A DNA stretch of 64,000 bases, from positions 156,089,880 to 156,153,879 of the forward strand of contig NC_035437.2 in the NCBI RefSeq assembly GCF_002127325.2. The letters are read 5' to 3'. How positions within the stretch are numbered: position 1 is the stretch's first letter; each line of letters starts with the position of its first letter. Origin of the DNA: Helianthus annuus. Taxonomy: Eukaryota; Streptophyta; Magnoliopsida; Asterales; Asteraceae. A model generated the notes under the pieces. It was not told where the DNA came from. It ran no database searches and worked only from the letters and a program-made list of their open reading frames with translations. Made by a program: the position numbers and the translations under genes. Shown piece after piece: positions 1-9,607 of this stretch.

Positions 1-503
1 ATACTCGGGGTTTTAAAAATATAATCGTTTTTTATTATGTAGCATATAAAATTAGATTTATTCAATATATAATACATAGGATTTATAAAGATATAACTTT
101 TTATTGTTTGGTATTTAAAATTACATGTGTTCAACCCGTATAACACAGCCTCCCGCTTTAGTCTCCCTAATGGTCGAACTTAGTCTCGCTCCTCAGCTCG
201 ACGAGGTTCTTAAAAATGTAACTTTTTTATTATTTAATATATAAAATTAAATTTACTCAACCCATACAATACACGGGGTTCTTAAAGATATAATTTTTTT
301 TGTTATTTAATATATAAAATTACATTTATTCAACCAATGAAATAAACGGGATTTTTAAATATATATTGTTTTATTATTTGGTATATAAAATTACATTTAC
401 TCAATCCGTGTAATAAACGAGATTTTTAAAGATATATTTTTTATTATGTGGTATATAAAATTGCATTTATTCAACCCGTGTAATACACGGTGTTCTAACC
501 TAG
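1..503. repeat. AT-rich tandem hairpin repeat, first block, ending in a Helitron-like 3' terminus
   Basis: Degenerate units of roughly 60-110 bp alternate an AT-rich stretch (TTTATTATTTGGTATATAAAATTAC-like) with a short palindrome of type CCCGTGTAATACACGGG. Palindromes or decayed versions lie near 137, 257, 330, 400 and 475. The block ends with a palindrome (476-490), a 9-nt spacer and CTAG at 500-503. This is the layout of a Helitron 3' end (hairpin, short spacer, CTRR). No coding potential is visible. The 5' side is cut by the window edge. Confidence 0.6.
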
Positions 504-1696
504 CCTAACTACTATAATAAAATAAACCAACTTTTGGACACGTGTCATCCATTGAAGGTATCCTCAAATCTATATTTATCAAAATAAATAAATAATAAAT
601 TAATATTAAATCTTATCATACTTTAATAAAATATTATCCTCAAATCTAAATTGTTAATTTAATATATTTTTAAAACAAATACCTCTCTTATCTACTTATC
701 TTATATTAAATATATAAATAATAAATTTATATTAAATGTTATCCTAATTTATTAAAAATATAACTTTTTTTTATTATTTGGTATACAAAATTATGTTTAT
801 TTAACTCGTGTAAAACGCGAGGTTTTTAAGGATATAATTTTTTTTATTTGATAGATTTTTCAACCCGACTATACACGGGTTTTTTAAAGATACGATGTTT
901 TTAGTATTTAATATACAAAATTACATTTATTTAAGATATAATTTTTTTTATTATTTTGTAGATTTTTCAACCCGACTATACACGGTTTTTTTAAAGATAT
1001 GACGTTTTTAGTATTTAATATATAAAATTACATTTATTTAATCTGTGTAATACACATGGTTTTCAAATATATAACTCTTTTTTAGATCTATTCAACACGT
1101 GTAATATACGGGGTTTTTAAGGATACAATTTTTTATTTTTTGGTAGATTTATTCAACCCGATTATACACGGGTTTTTTTTTAAAATACGACGTTTTTAGT
1201 ATTTAGTATACAAAATTACATTTATTTAAGATATAATTTTTTTATTATTTTGTAGATTTTTCAACCCGACTATACACGGGTTTTTTTAACGGAGTGACGT
1301 TTTTAGTATTTAATATACAAAATTACATTTATTTAATCTGTGTAATACACATGGTTTTTAAAGATATAACTCTTTTTTAGATCTATTCAACACGTGTAAT
1401 ATACGGGGTTTTTAAGGATGCAATTTTTTATTATTTGGTAGATTTATTCAACCCGATTGTACACGGGTTTTTTAAAGATACGACGTTTTTAGTATTTAGT
1501 ATACAAAATTATATTTATTTAATCTGTGTAATACACATGGTTTTTAAAGATATAACTTTTTTATTATTTGATATACAAAATTATATTTATTTAACCCGTA
1601 CAATATACAGGGTTCATAAAGATATATAACTTTTTATTATTTAATATATAAAATTACATTTATTCAACCCGTGTAATACACGGGATTCTAACCTAG
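504..1696 (+). mobile_element. Putative non-autonomous Helitron with a 3' hairpin array
   Basis: Seen: the left side (from ~505) reads CTAACTACTATAATAAAA and then a TTTTGGACACGTGTCATCC segment, which resembles 5' ends of plant Helitrons. The right end is a perfect hairpin CCCGTGTAATACACGGG (1668-1684), 8 nt, CTAG (1693-1696) and then T, as expected for insertion at an A/T site. Between ~770 and 1696 there are about a dozen related palindromes, partly organised in a higher-order repeat of ~298 bp (the CTCTTTTTTAGATCTATTC stretch near 1074 recurs near 1372). No Rep/helicase ORF is present. The exact 5' end (TC) is not clear, so the call is moderate. Confidence 0.5.
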
Positions 1697-2516
1697 TTAA
1701 TTAACAAAAGAGACAAAATAATCAGATCAAAACGACACCTACAATTGTCGATTGATGTTCCATATTAAAAAACACCCAACATTGTTAACCTACCATTCTT
1801 GGGCATTGCATTGATATTGATGGAGCAATTAGTCTGCAAGTTTTAGAAATAAGAAAAGGGATTCTCAAAAGTAGGTAGCCAAAGTACTAATATATGGTTT
1901 GTTGTCATCAATTTGGAATTTTGGATGACGCAAAGTTGCAGGGATGATTAATAGGACGAAGGTTTTTATATGAGCATTTGGTTGTATTATTATTATTTAA
2001 TTAATAAAGAATTATTTTTTTACCACGTCAGCATATATTAATATTATTATAATAAATAATAATAATACCTCAACAAATAAATATATATTTTTTCTTAATT
2101 TTTAAACTCTTTTTACAATTTTTTAAAAATTATTTTATAATTTTTTAATCCATGTAGGCCTTTATAAGTCATGTTAACATATTTATAAAGAATAAAAGAA
2201 AAACTTAAATAAATGTCATATAAGATGGATGACCTTCTATTTAAGTAAAACATATAGGATTGAAACATCAAAATGAATTTTAGTTACCTAATTGGAACAA
2301 AAAAAACTATGAGTGATCTAATTAGAACACTCATGAAACTTGGTTACTATTTAACAAAGTTACCCCATAATTTAATTGTTAAAATACTTGAACCTGGTTA
2401 ATTTTTTTAAGCTATCTGAGTTGTTGATTAAAAGACATTATTCCAGATTTCAATACGATACTAATTTATGTTCTGTTGGACAAAATGACCACTTAGACTT
2501 TCATCTTTTTAAAGAA
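1697..2516. other. AT-rich intergenic DNA, nothing recognised
   Basis: No ORF of interest, tRNA or repeat structure could be recognised. The sequence is AT-rich with short homopolymer runs. Confidence 0.5.
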
Positions 2517-2861
2517 GACTCTTAAACGTGATTTTAGTTATTTTGGTTTGAGTTATTTTGTCAGTTTAGTTAAAAGGTTTTATTTTTTGTTTGTAAGTTT
2601 AAAAAGGTTTCACCGTTGTCATTTTAGTTCACTTGGTTAACTTCATCTATTATTTCTGTTAACGAGAAGGACAATTCGGTCATTTTATAAATTAAAATGA
2701 CCGAATTGCCCTTCTTGTTAACAAAAAAAATGGATGAAGTTAACCCAGTGGACTAAAATGGCAACGTTGAAACCTTTTTAGACCCACATGTGAAAAATGA
2801 AACCTTTAGACTAATCTGTCAAAATGATCCAAACCACATGGACTAAAATAACATTTAACTC
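2517..2861. mobile_element. Fold-back MITE, 'GAGTTAAAT...GTGGTTTG' family
   Basis: Arms of about 150 bp are inverted copies. The left arm reads TTTTAGTTATTTTGGTTTGAG and the right arm reads back CTCAAACC-like sequence ending CATTTAACTC. Near the centre, TGACCGAATTGCCCTTCT mirrors AGAAGGACAATTCGGTCA. Flanks TTTTTAAAG and CTTTTAAAG could be a 9-bp target-site duplication with one mismatch, which would suggest a Mutator-type origin. The same family recurs at 49097-49469, and related elements lie in the kinase intron and at 37744-39489. Confidence 0.7.
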
Positions 2862-3619
2862 TTTTAAAGATGATAATTTCCCCATTTCGTCCTTCTATAA
2901 GTGCAAATGTGCAATATTAGTTACCAAGTGTAATTTGAGAAATCAATCTACTCTAACCATGGCCTAATTCCTTCAAAGAGTGCTCCCTCTACCAAAGAGG
3001 CCCCATGTGTAGTAAATGAAAATTTTGAGCATCAAGTAGCACTATGTTTATGTTGGTAGCTATATGCCCATTATGAATTATCTATTTTGATGATGTTAAA
3101 AATCTAAATATATACATCTTAAGATACATATATGTTTATAAAAATTGAATCCCTTTTGTTAAAACATTTAATAAACAAAATATACAGTAATCACAAAAGG
3201 GTCATGACGATGCCAAAGACACATCGTGGATCAAATGCGAAGTTATGTTTATTTAATACTCAACAATAGACAATGATGGGGTGGGATCTTTCATCTTTGA
3301 GTTTTTTTTTTTTTCTTTAAAAAAGGTAAGTAGACATTTTTACTATTAATTAAACATTTGCTACGTGATAATAATGATGAAAGACATTCTAAAGTTATAG
3401 AAGGTACACCAAAAAAAGTTAAATGAAACCTACAATATAAAAATATAACAAAAAGATATTCGTGTAATTTAGTTGAGTATCTTATATATTGACTTCATCA
3501 AAACACGTTTGGATTTATTATTTTTATTTATCTGGTATTTAAACGTAGTATATACGCGGCCCGGACTGTAAGTGGTGAGTGTGAGCAACGGCACAAGACC
3601 CAAACCTTTCGAGGACCCT
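2862..3619. other. Intergenic DNA, nothing recognised
   Basis: No gene-like ORF is visible. There is a T-rich run near 3301-3316 and a small GC-richer stretch near 3555-3625. The limits of the adjacent fold-back element are uncertain, so part of the right end may belong to it. Confidence 0.4.
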
Positions 3620-3948
3620 AAAATTTTATTTTTATACCTCTACAACTATACATGCGTATAGGAGAATCTTGCATAAAAAATGTTAAAGAATGTTTTTTTG
3701 TCTTCATGTATGTGAGTCATATAACATTATACGACTCGTATACAATATTATACGACCCATATAATGTTATATGACTCAAATCTCATATAATGTATACGAT
3801 CCATATAAAATGCTATACGACTGAAGATTTTCTTCATCTATACGAGTCGTATAACGTTATACGAGTCATATAGCATTATACAACCCAATATTGTCATGTC
3901 GGATTATTCTATACGTACCATATAACCCCTATACGACCCGTGTAAAGG
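3620..3948. mobile_element. Fold-back DNA element, left arm (split by an LTR element)
   Basis: This arm is an imperfect inverted copy of 21707-22175. Shared landmarks in order are CTAAAATTTTATTTTTA, GGAGAATCTT, a run of palindromic subrepeats of type TATACGACTCGTATA, TTTTCTTCATCTATACGAG, and CCCAATATTGTCATGT. The arms are separated by the 17.75 kb retrotransposon nest. Removing it and one copy of AAAGG restores a continuous element of roughly 0.8 kb. Outer ends are not sharply defined and no TSD was found for the fold-back element itself. Confidence 0.75.
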
Positions 3949-4430
3949 TGTTGGTGCAGTTGTCTGTCGACTACATCTTAGTTCGAGTCTTAGGATAGGG
4001 CAGATCATATTGTGCACGAAATACGAGAAAATGAGGATTTGTATAGAAAATAGATAGATGGATCGCTCATTAGTCAAATAGGGAATGTGGATCGCTTGAG
4101 TGTCACATTGTGGATCGCTCGAGTGACAATTATGGTGGACCGCTCCAATGTTATGTGGGCCGCTTATTGGGCCTGTCCAATAAGCGGTCCCAAATGTCTA
4201 TAAATAGTGGTTCCTATGAGCGATCCAAGTAGTCAAGTAGGTGTTTTCCAAGGTGTAAAGGCAAAGCCCTGTCCGATTGTCTCCACGAACTTGTAATCTG
4301 ATATATAATCAATACAGGAGACGTTAAAGAGTGAAATCAAGCTTTACGAAGACTAATTCAATGAATTCCGCCTCTGGATTAGTCTAAGTGCTCTTCTGAA
4401 CGACTCATCGGGTCAGCAAACGATCCTACA
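3949..4430 (+). repeat. 5' LTR of the gag-only element
   Basis: It starts TGTTGGTGCAG and ends GATCCTACA. It is almost identical to the reassembled 3' LTR: only a one-base difference (near 4270) was noticed by eye, so insertion was recent. It contains five or six copies of TGGAYCGCT(C/T), a 14-bp-stem hairpin at 4157-4190 and a TATA box at 4199. Confidence 0.93.
4199..4206 (+). promoter_or_regulatory. TATA box of the gag-only element 5' LTR
   Basis: TATAAATA follows directly after a strong hairpin (4157-4190). The matching copy in the 3' LTR is at 9497-9504. It is the only good TATA element in this LTR and lies about 230 bp before the LTR end, a reasonable U3/R position. Confidence 0.65.
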
Positions 4431-4432
4431 AG

Positions 4433-4444
4433 TGGTATCAGAGC
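4433..4444 (+). other. Primer binding site, initiator tRNA-Met
   Basis: TGGTATCAGAGC lies two bases after the 5' LTR end and is the usual plant complement to the 3' end of initiator tRNA-Met. Confidence 0.9.
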
Positions 4445-4644
4445 TCAGGAGGAAGAGTTCTTACTGTTTAGCTCGATTTTCGCTCGAAATTCTCACTTCT
4501 ACACCTTCTTTTTCTGATTCGAGAAGATTTCACGGTCGGAATTCGCTCAGTTTTTCACAAATTGTGCGCAATTGTGTTTAGACAAATCCTGGAAAGTTTG
4601 GTGTTGAAATTCAAAGAAATAGTGGGTCAAATTGATGTCCGAAA

Positions 4645-4992
4645 TTGGATCGCTTTTCTGAACATTTTTGGACCGCTCGAAATTATATAGTTCTTGGACC
4701 GCCCGTTCGGACATAGTTGGACCGCTCATTCGATCAATTGACCTTGGATCGCTCCAAATTAGAAATTGTGAACCGTTCAAGTTAAATTGCTTGAACCGCT
4801 TATCCGATTAGTGTGTGAATCGCTCGTTCGAACAGTTCTGGAACCGCTCGAACGGACATCACTTGAACCGCTCGGACGGAAAATAGTTGATTCGCTCATT
4901 TGATCAAAGTGTATTTGGATCGCTGATTTGGATCGTCTGTATCGCTCATACAGTTGGACCGCTCCAACGACATTTGTTCGATCCGCTTATCT
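4645..4992 (+). repeat. Leader array of ~24-bp units with core TTGGACCGCTC
   Basis: About sixteen degenerate copies of (T/C)TGRAYCGCTC occur between the PBS and the gag start. They begin near 4645, 4668, 4694, 4718, 4744, 4769, 4791, 4815, 4839, 4863, 4886, 4914, 4928, 4940, 4954 and 4979. Most steps are 22-28 nt, averaging about 24. The same core is repeated in the LTR upstream of the TATA box (4059, 4088, 4111, 4136, 4156, and inverted near 4182 and 4218). Minus-strand ORFs through here are by-products of the repeat. Confidence 0.85.
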
Positions 4993-5041
4993 GAACATTG
5001 TTTGGATTTCTTTAAAGACAGTTGTTGGATTGTTGTGAAAA

Positions 5042-7315
5042 ATGACGACGTTATTTGATGAAAAGGAAAATGATTTTGTTGGAAGGATAAATAATTTTGG
5101 GAGATATCGTACGAGGTCTTTTGATCAAGATGATAAACATATTTGGACTCTCCGACTTGAAAATTTTGCTTGTCAACAGAATGAGAGTTTGAAAGAGATG
5201 GAAAAAAGATTTGATTATATGATGGAGAAGTTAAAATCATTTGATATAAATTTGACAGATACTGAAAAGACAGCAAAGTTGGAGGCCGCTTTACCTGCCG
5301 AATGGAATGATGTTTTAAAGGAGTTAAAACAAAAACCTAAATTCTTGAAATTACATCCATCTGATTTCATCAGTAAACTTCAAAAACGTTACTATAAAAA
5401 TTTTGATAAAAAGAAGATATTGATGAATAGAGTAAAAGAGAATCTAGAAAAACTGAATCTGGGAAATCTAGATAAAATCAATTTGGATGTAATTACTGAA
5501 ATTGACAAGAGAATTTGTATATGTTTTGGTGCAAAACAAAACATGAGATATGATTATAAAAGAGGATGTTATATTGATGAAAATTTAAAACCTCTTGATT
5601 TTGTAAAAATTGTTTGTGCAGGTACGTACAAGAAAGAAACGAAGGATACTCTTAGGATTGAAGAATCTGTAGAGTTTGGATCTTCTAGTTCAACATCAGT
5701 GTGTTTAAAATGTGACAGCTTCAAGACTGATAATGACAAACTTGTCAAAGATGCGGAAAGTTTGACATTGGAAATCAAGAAGTTGAGAGAAGAGAAGCAG
5801 ACTGATGAAAAACAGATTCTTATGGTTCAGAAAATTTGTGAGAAGTTGAAAGCTGAAAATGACAAACTGTTGGTTGGTTTGAACAGTTTGACATTTGAAA
5901 ACAAGAATTTGAAAGAAAATGTAAAGGTTTTTGAAAACAAACAGAAATCGTCAGAAGATGAGGATTTCTGGATTAAGCTTGAAAACAAAAACCTGAAAGC
6001 CAGTGAATCAAAATTTCAGGAACAGATAAAAATTTTGGAAAATGAAAAAACTGTTCTTGAAAACTTGAAAAATGAAAATGAAAATTCAATCAAGTCTCAT
6101 CTTGAAAGAATATCTCAGCTTGAAAGTGAAGCTGAGAATTCGAGGAACAGAATTGATGAACTTGAAAAGAAGTTGATCGGTTTTGTGACTTCATCTGACA
6201 AGTTGAATATTCCTTGTCCAAAACCAATCAATTCTGTTCCAATAAGTGACGATGTCACAAACTTTGGCAATGTCAAAGTTGAAGATTGTGATGAGAAATC
6301 TGATGATGTAAATGAAAAAATTGAAAAACAAAAATTATTTTTAAAATTAAAAGAAAAATTTCAGAAAACTGTTCTACAATCGACTGAAAAGGGTGAATGT
6401 TCTAAACAAAGACCTTTGAAGAAGAAAGTGGAACAGAAACAAAAAGATAATAAAAGTTCATCAGATCGATCATCCAATCAAAATAAAAAATTACAAAAAG
6501 TAAAAAATGAAAACTCAAAAAATGTTGGTAATAAGTGGTGCAGGTCGGACCACAGTGCTCAAAAGCTAAATCCAGCAGAGTTGAGGAAGGAGTATCACCA
6601 GGCCAAACAATGCTTTGATCTGAGCGTTTGGACTAAAAATGGTGATAGGTACGATAACAGAGTGTGTTACAGCTGCGGATATCACGGACACATTGCTGTT
6701 AACTGCCAGTATTGGAGTTATGAGACCAGGAGGTGCTTTAACTGCAACATCAAAGGTCACATTGCCAGAGATTGCCCAAGGAAATCTAGTGAAAGATTGA
6801 GGGTTAATTCTCAGAAAACGGCAAAGATTCCAGTCAAAGTCAAGCCCCAGGAACAGAAGGTTCTGAAACCTAAAGTTCAAGAAGAGTCAACTCAAGAAAA
6901 GAAAGTAAAACTTTCACAGGGGCAAAAAGACAGACTGAGGAAAAAGAGAAAGAAGGCGAGAGAATATCTCGAGAAGATTTTGTCCTCGGGTTCATCTGTT
7001 GGAAAGAATAAGAGTTCTGATGAATCAACTTCCTCGATTGCAAAGTCAAGCAAGACAGATTCATCAGATACAAATCTGAGGACAGAAAAAAGAGAGAAAA
7101 AGAAGAAAATGGTCGGCGATGAATCTGACAGGTCAAAGTCAGACAAGCCACCTGCAGGCAATGATTCTGGTATGGTAAAACCAGATGAGCCATTGGTTGA
7201 GGTAAAAAAGGGGAATTCAGGTTTAGCAATGGATGATGCAAATTTTCCACCATTGTTGAACAAGAATTCGAAATCACCCAAGGACCGTCAGGCTTGGGTG
7301 AATCTGTTTAAATGA
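5042..7315 (+). CDS. Gag-like nucleocapsid polyprotein of the gag-only retrotransposon
   Basis: The 757-codon uninterrupted frame begins at the first ATG after the leader array (AAAAATGACG). Residues ~1-130 resemble the UBN2/Copia Gag domain (KTAKLEAALPAEW, then a helix-rich stretch). Residues ~220-390 are a long coiled-coil-like Lys/Glu/Asn/Leu-rich segment. Two CCHC zinc knuckles follow: CYSCGYHGHIAVNC at 542-555 and CFNCNIKGHIARDC at 565-578. The tail (~590-757) is Lys/Ser-rich and ends in WVNLFK. The family role is to coat and package element RNA in virus-like particles. There is no DSG protease motif and no pol domain, and stops follow directly in the same frame. An intact frame in an element without pol suggests selection for Gag function or very recent copying. 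Confidence 0.88.
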   Translation: MTTLFDEKENDFVGRINNFGRYRTRSFDQDDKHIWTLRLENFACQQNESLKEMEKRFDYMMEKLKSFDINLTDTEKTAKLEAALPAEWNDVLKELKQKPKFLKLHPSDFISKLQKRYYKNFDKKKILMNRVKENLEKLNLGNLDKINLDVITEIDKRICICFGAKQNMRYDYKRGCYIDENLKPLDFVKIVCAGTYKKETKDTLRIEESVEFGSSSSTSVCLKCDSFKTDNDKLVKDAESLTLEIKKLREEKQTDEKQILMVQKICEKLKAENDKLLVGLNSLTFENKNLKENVKVFENKQKSSEDEDFWIKLENKNLKASESKFQEQIKILENEKTVLENLKNENENSIKSHLERISQLESEAENSRNRIDELEKKLIGFVTSSDKLNIPCPKPINSVPISDDVTNFGNVKVEDCDEKSDDVNEKIEKQKLFLKLKEKFQKTVLQSTEKGECSKQRPLKKKVEQKQKDNKSSSDRSSNQNKKLQKVKNENSKNVGNKWCRSDHSAQKLNPAELRKEYHQAKQCFDLSVWTKNGDRYDNRVCYSCGYHGHIAVNCQYWSYETRRCFNCNIKGHIARDCPRKSSERLRVNSQKTAKIPVKVKPQEQKVLKPKVQEESTQEKKVKLSQGQKDRLRKKRKKAREYLEKILSSGSSVGKNKSSDESTSSIAKSSKTDSSDTNLRTEKREKKKKMVGDESDRSKSDKPPAGNDSGMVKPDEPLVEVKKGNSGLAMDDANFPPLLNKNSKSPKDRQAWVNLFK

Positions 7316-9246
7316 AAAACCTGACTTGCCGGAGATCCCAAGATGGTATCGTGGATCATGAATCGGCACATTTCTTGAGAAATTTCACTTTGGTGATTTT
7401 TCGCTTTACATGTGGTAAATCAGGGACATTAATTTGTACTTGATTTTCTACAAGATGGTTTATGGTAAAACTGGGAATGATAAATCTTTAAAATGTTTTA
7501 AACAAGATGAAGAGATAACCCCGAACCTACAAATGGTTGGAACACAAACTAATTTTTTCCGGAAAAACCATTTTGATTAAAACAAACTTAAGTGTTTTGA
7601 AATCACTATGGGAAAATAGTTTGTTGTGAGGGGGAGTTCTGATTGTTTTTGCATGAGAATGGTGAATTGAGGTAATTCACATTATGTTGTCAAGTTTTCT
7701 GTATAGTTTGTTTTCAATTTTTCCTCGGAAAATCAAAATTGAAATATATTTTGATTTTAGGGGGAGTAAGAAAATTTTGAAAAATTTAAAAAAATTGAAA
7801 AATGAAAATGAGTTTTGTTGCAAAAAGAGGAGATGATAGTACATTGTGGTCTATCACAGCATGCTAGAGATTTGTAAAGTCAAAAATGTTTTTAAACGAG
7901 TCTTACTAACGATGTGTCAATAGGCTTCACACAGTTAGTAAATTGTATTCGAGATATAAACCTAAATTCAAACTTACTTAATTTGTGGGGAACACTACTT
8001 GGATATATAGGTAACCCCTGAAATCTCGTTTGAAAGGTTTCTTATTCTGAAATACTAGGTTCTTATACTCAAATGATGTCTGGGGTATTATTCCGGGACT
8101 TCTGCTGAACGGTAGTTCTGACCTAGTCCCTGGCTAATACTTGCTGTAATATGCTTGAAACATAGCATAAAGCCCTCAGCTGATTAGACAATAAAATTGA
8201 TGATCAGTTGTTGTAGCTGAAAAGATCCTCTAAAGGGGACACACTGCTAAGTCGAAGCTGATATCTCTCTGCTGAACGGAAGTTCTGACCTGAGATCCCT
8301 CAGTCGTCTTCGCATTTTTCCCCTAATTTATATACAGATATCATTCGTAGTATACTTACCTGTAAATTAGAATACTGAGATCTGAATACGGGAGTATATT
8401 CAAGAGGTGGGACACACAAATAAGTTTAAGTGCTAAGACATTAAAAAAACATATCTTGAATCAATTGAAAACTTGTGTAGAAGTTTAAGTGGACAACAAT
8501 ACTGACAATCAGAAGTAAATTTGTTTTTAAACATTTGCTGATTAATAAGATCAACGGTGTTAGTGATATGTCTCAAAAACCGATATGATCCTCTTGCACA
8601 ATCTCTCAAAAATAGTGTTCATTTCTGTATTTCATTAAATTCAAAAATCCAAAAATATTGTATTTTTGTTTGATATTTGAAAACTACAAAAAGATTTTCG
8701 ACAACAGAATATGAAAAACTGATATTTAACATTTCACGTGCTAAACATGTTGAACTTGTGGTTTGGGAGAGAGTGTTAAATTGTGAAGATTTGAAATGCA
8801 AATTTGGTTCATTAACTTGATGAATAAGTTGAATGGTAACCTACAGTTTGATCTTCATAATTTTTCTTTTATGATTTGCTAATTCATTAAGTTGAATTGC
8901 AAATTGTATTGGTTTGTGATAGTGTGTTTGAGTTGTGCAGGTTTCTGATCCTGTTGCTACGGATAGCCAGGAGATACATCAGAACCAGAGAAGAGCTTGA
9001 ACGGAGAAAGCCAGGAGTTGATTTCAATGGTGATAACGATTTCCAGGCAGAGATCCCAGCATGATGATAGGGGGAGTCTGATGAAGGTTAGATCCAGAGA
9101 AAGATCCAGGCATATGATTCCAGGAAGAAATTTCTGAGGAAGATTTGATTCCAGGCTGAGTTCCTGAAGAAGACCGAACAAGATTGAAGAGCTGTGAATG
9201 AATGAAGACTCTCACTGAAGATTCCGTCAACATTCAAGGGGGAGTC
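7316..9246 (+). other. Non-coding 3' part of the gag-only element
   Basis: There is no pol remnant of any length. Four purine tracts with core GGGGGAGT occur near 7627, 7756, 9069 and 9237. A 21-nt motif beginning GCTGAACGG and ending TTCTGACCT occurs twice (near 8104 and 8273). The tract adjoining the 3' LTR (9236-9246, AAGGGGGAGTC) is the likely plus-strand primer. The other tracts recall the multiple purine tracts reported between pol and the 3' LTR in Sireviruses. Confidence 0.7.
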
Positions 9247-9607
9247 TGTTGGTGCAGTTGTCTGTCGACTACATCTTAGTTCGAGTCTTAGGATAGGGCA
9301 GATCATATTGTGCACGAAATACGAGAAAATGAGGATTTGTATAGAAAATAGATAGATGGATCGCTCATTAGTCAAATAGGGAATGTGGATCGCTTGAGTG
9401 TCACATTGTGGATCGCTCGAGTGACAATTATGGTGGACCGCTCCAATGTTATGTGGGCCGCTTATTGGGCCTGTCCAATAAGCGGTCCCAAATGTCTATA
9501 AATAGTGGTTCCTATGAGCGATCCAAGTAGTCAAGTAGGTGTTTTCCAAGGTGTAAAGGCAAAGCCATGTCCGATTGTCTCCACGAACTTGTAATCTGAT
9601 ATATAAT
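9247..9607 (+). repeat. 3' LTR of the gag-only element, left part
   Basis: This matches 3949-4309 with a single base difference noticed by eye. It ends in the inner TSD ATAAT (9603-9607), after which the Tekay element begins. The LTR resumes at 21576. Confidence 0.95.

Noticed and set aside
4433..4444. tRNA gene at the TGGTATCAGAGC sites
   Set aside because: Only the complement of the tRNA 3' end is present, as expected of a primer binding site. No cloverleaf surrounds it.
4547..5276. Minus-strand frames of 77 and 126 codons
   Set aside because: They run through the leader repeat array and antisense to Gag. No domain; they are products of the periodic repeat.
6566..7281. Three overlapping minus-strand frames opposite the Gag tail
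   Set aside because: Antisense shadows of the Lys/Ser-rich Gag C-terminus.
7316..7440. Possible protease remnant after Gag (a reading with VDHES..H)
   Set aside because: Only a few residues resemble the DSG motif region and stops follow. Not enough to claim a pol remnant.
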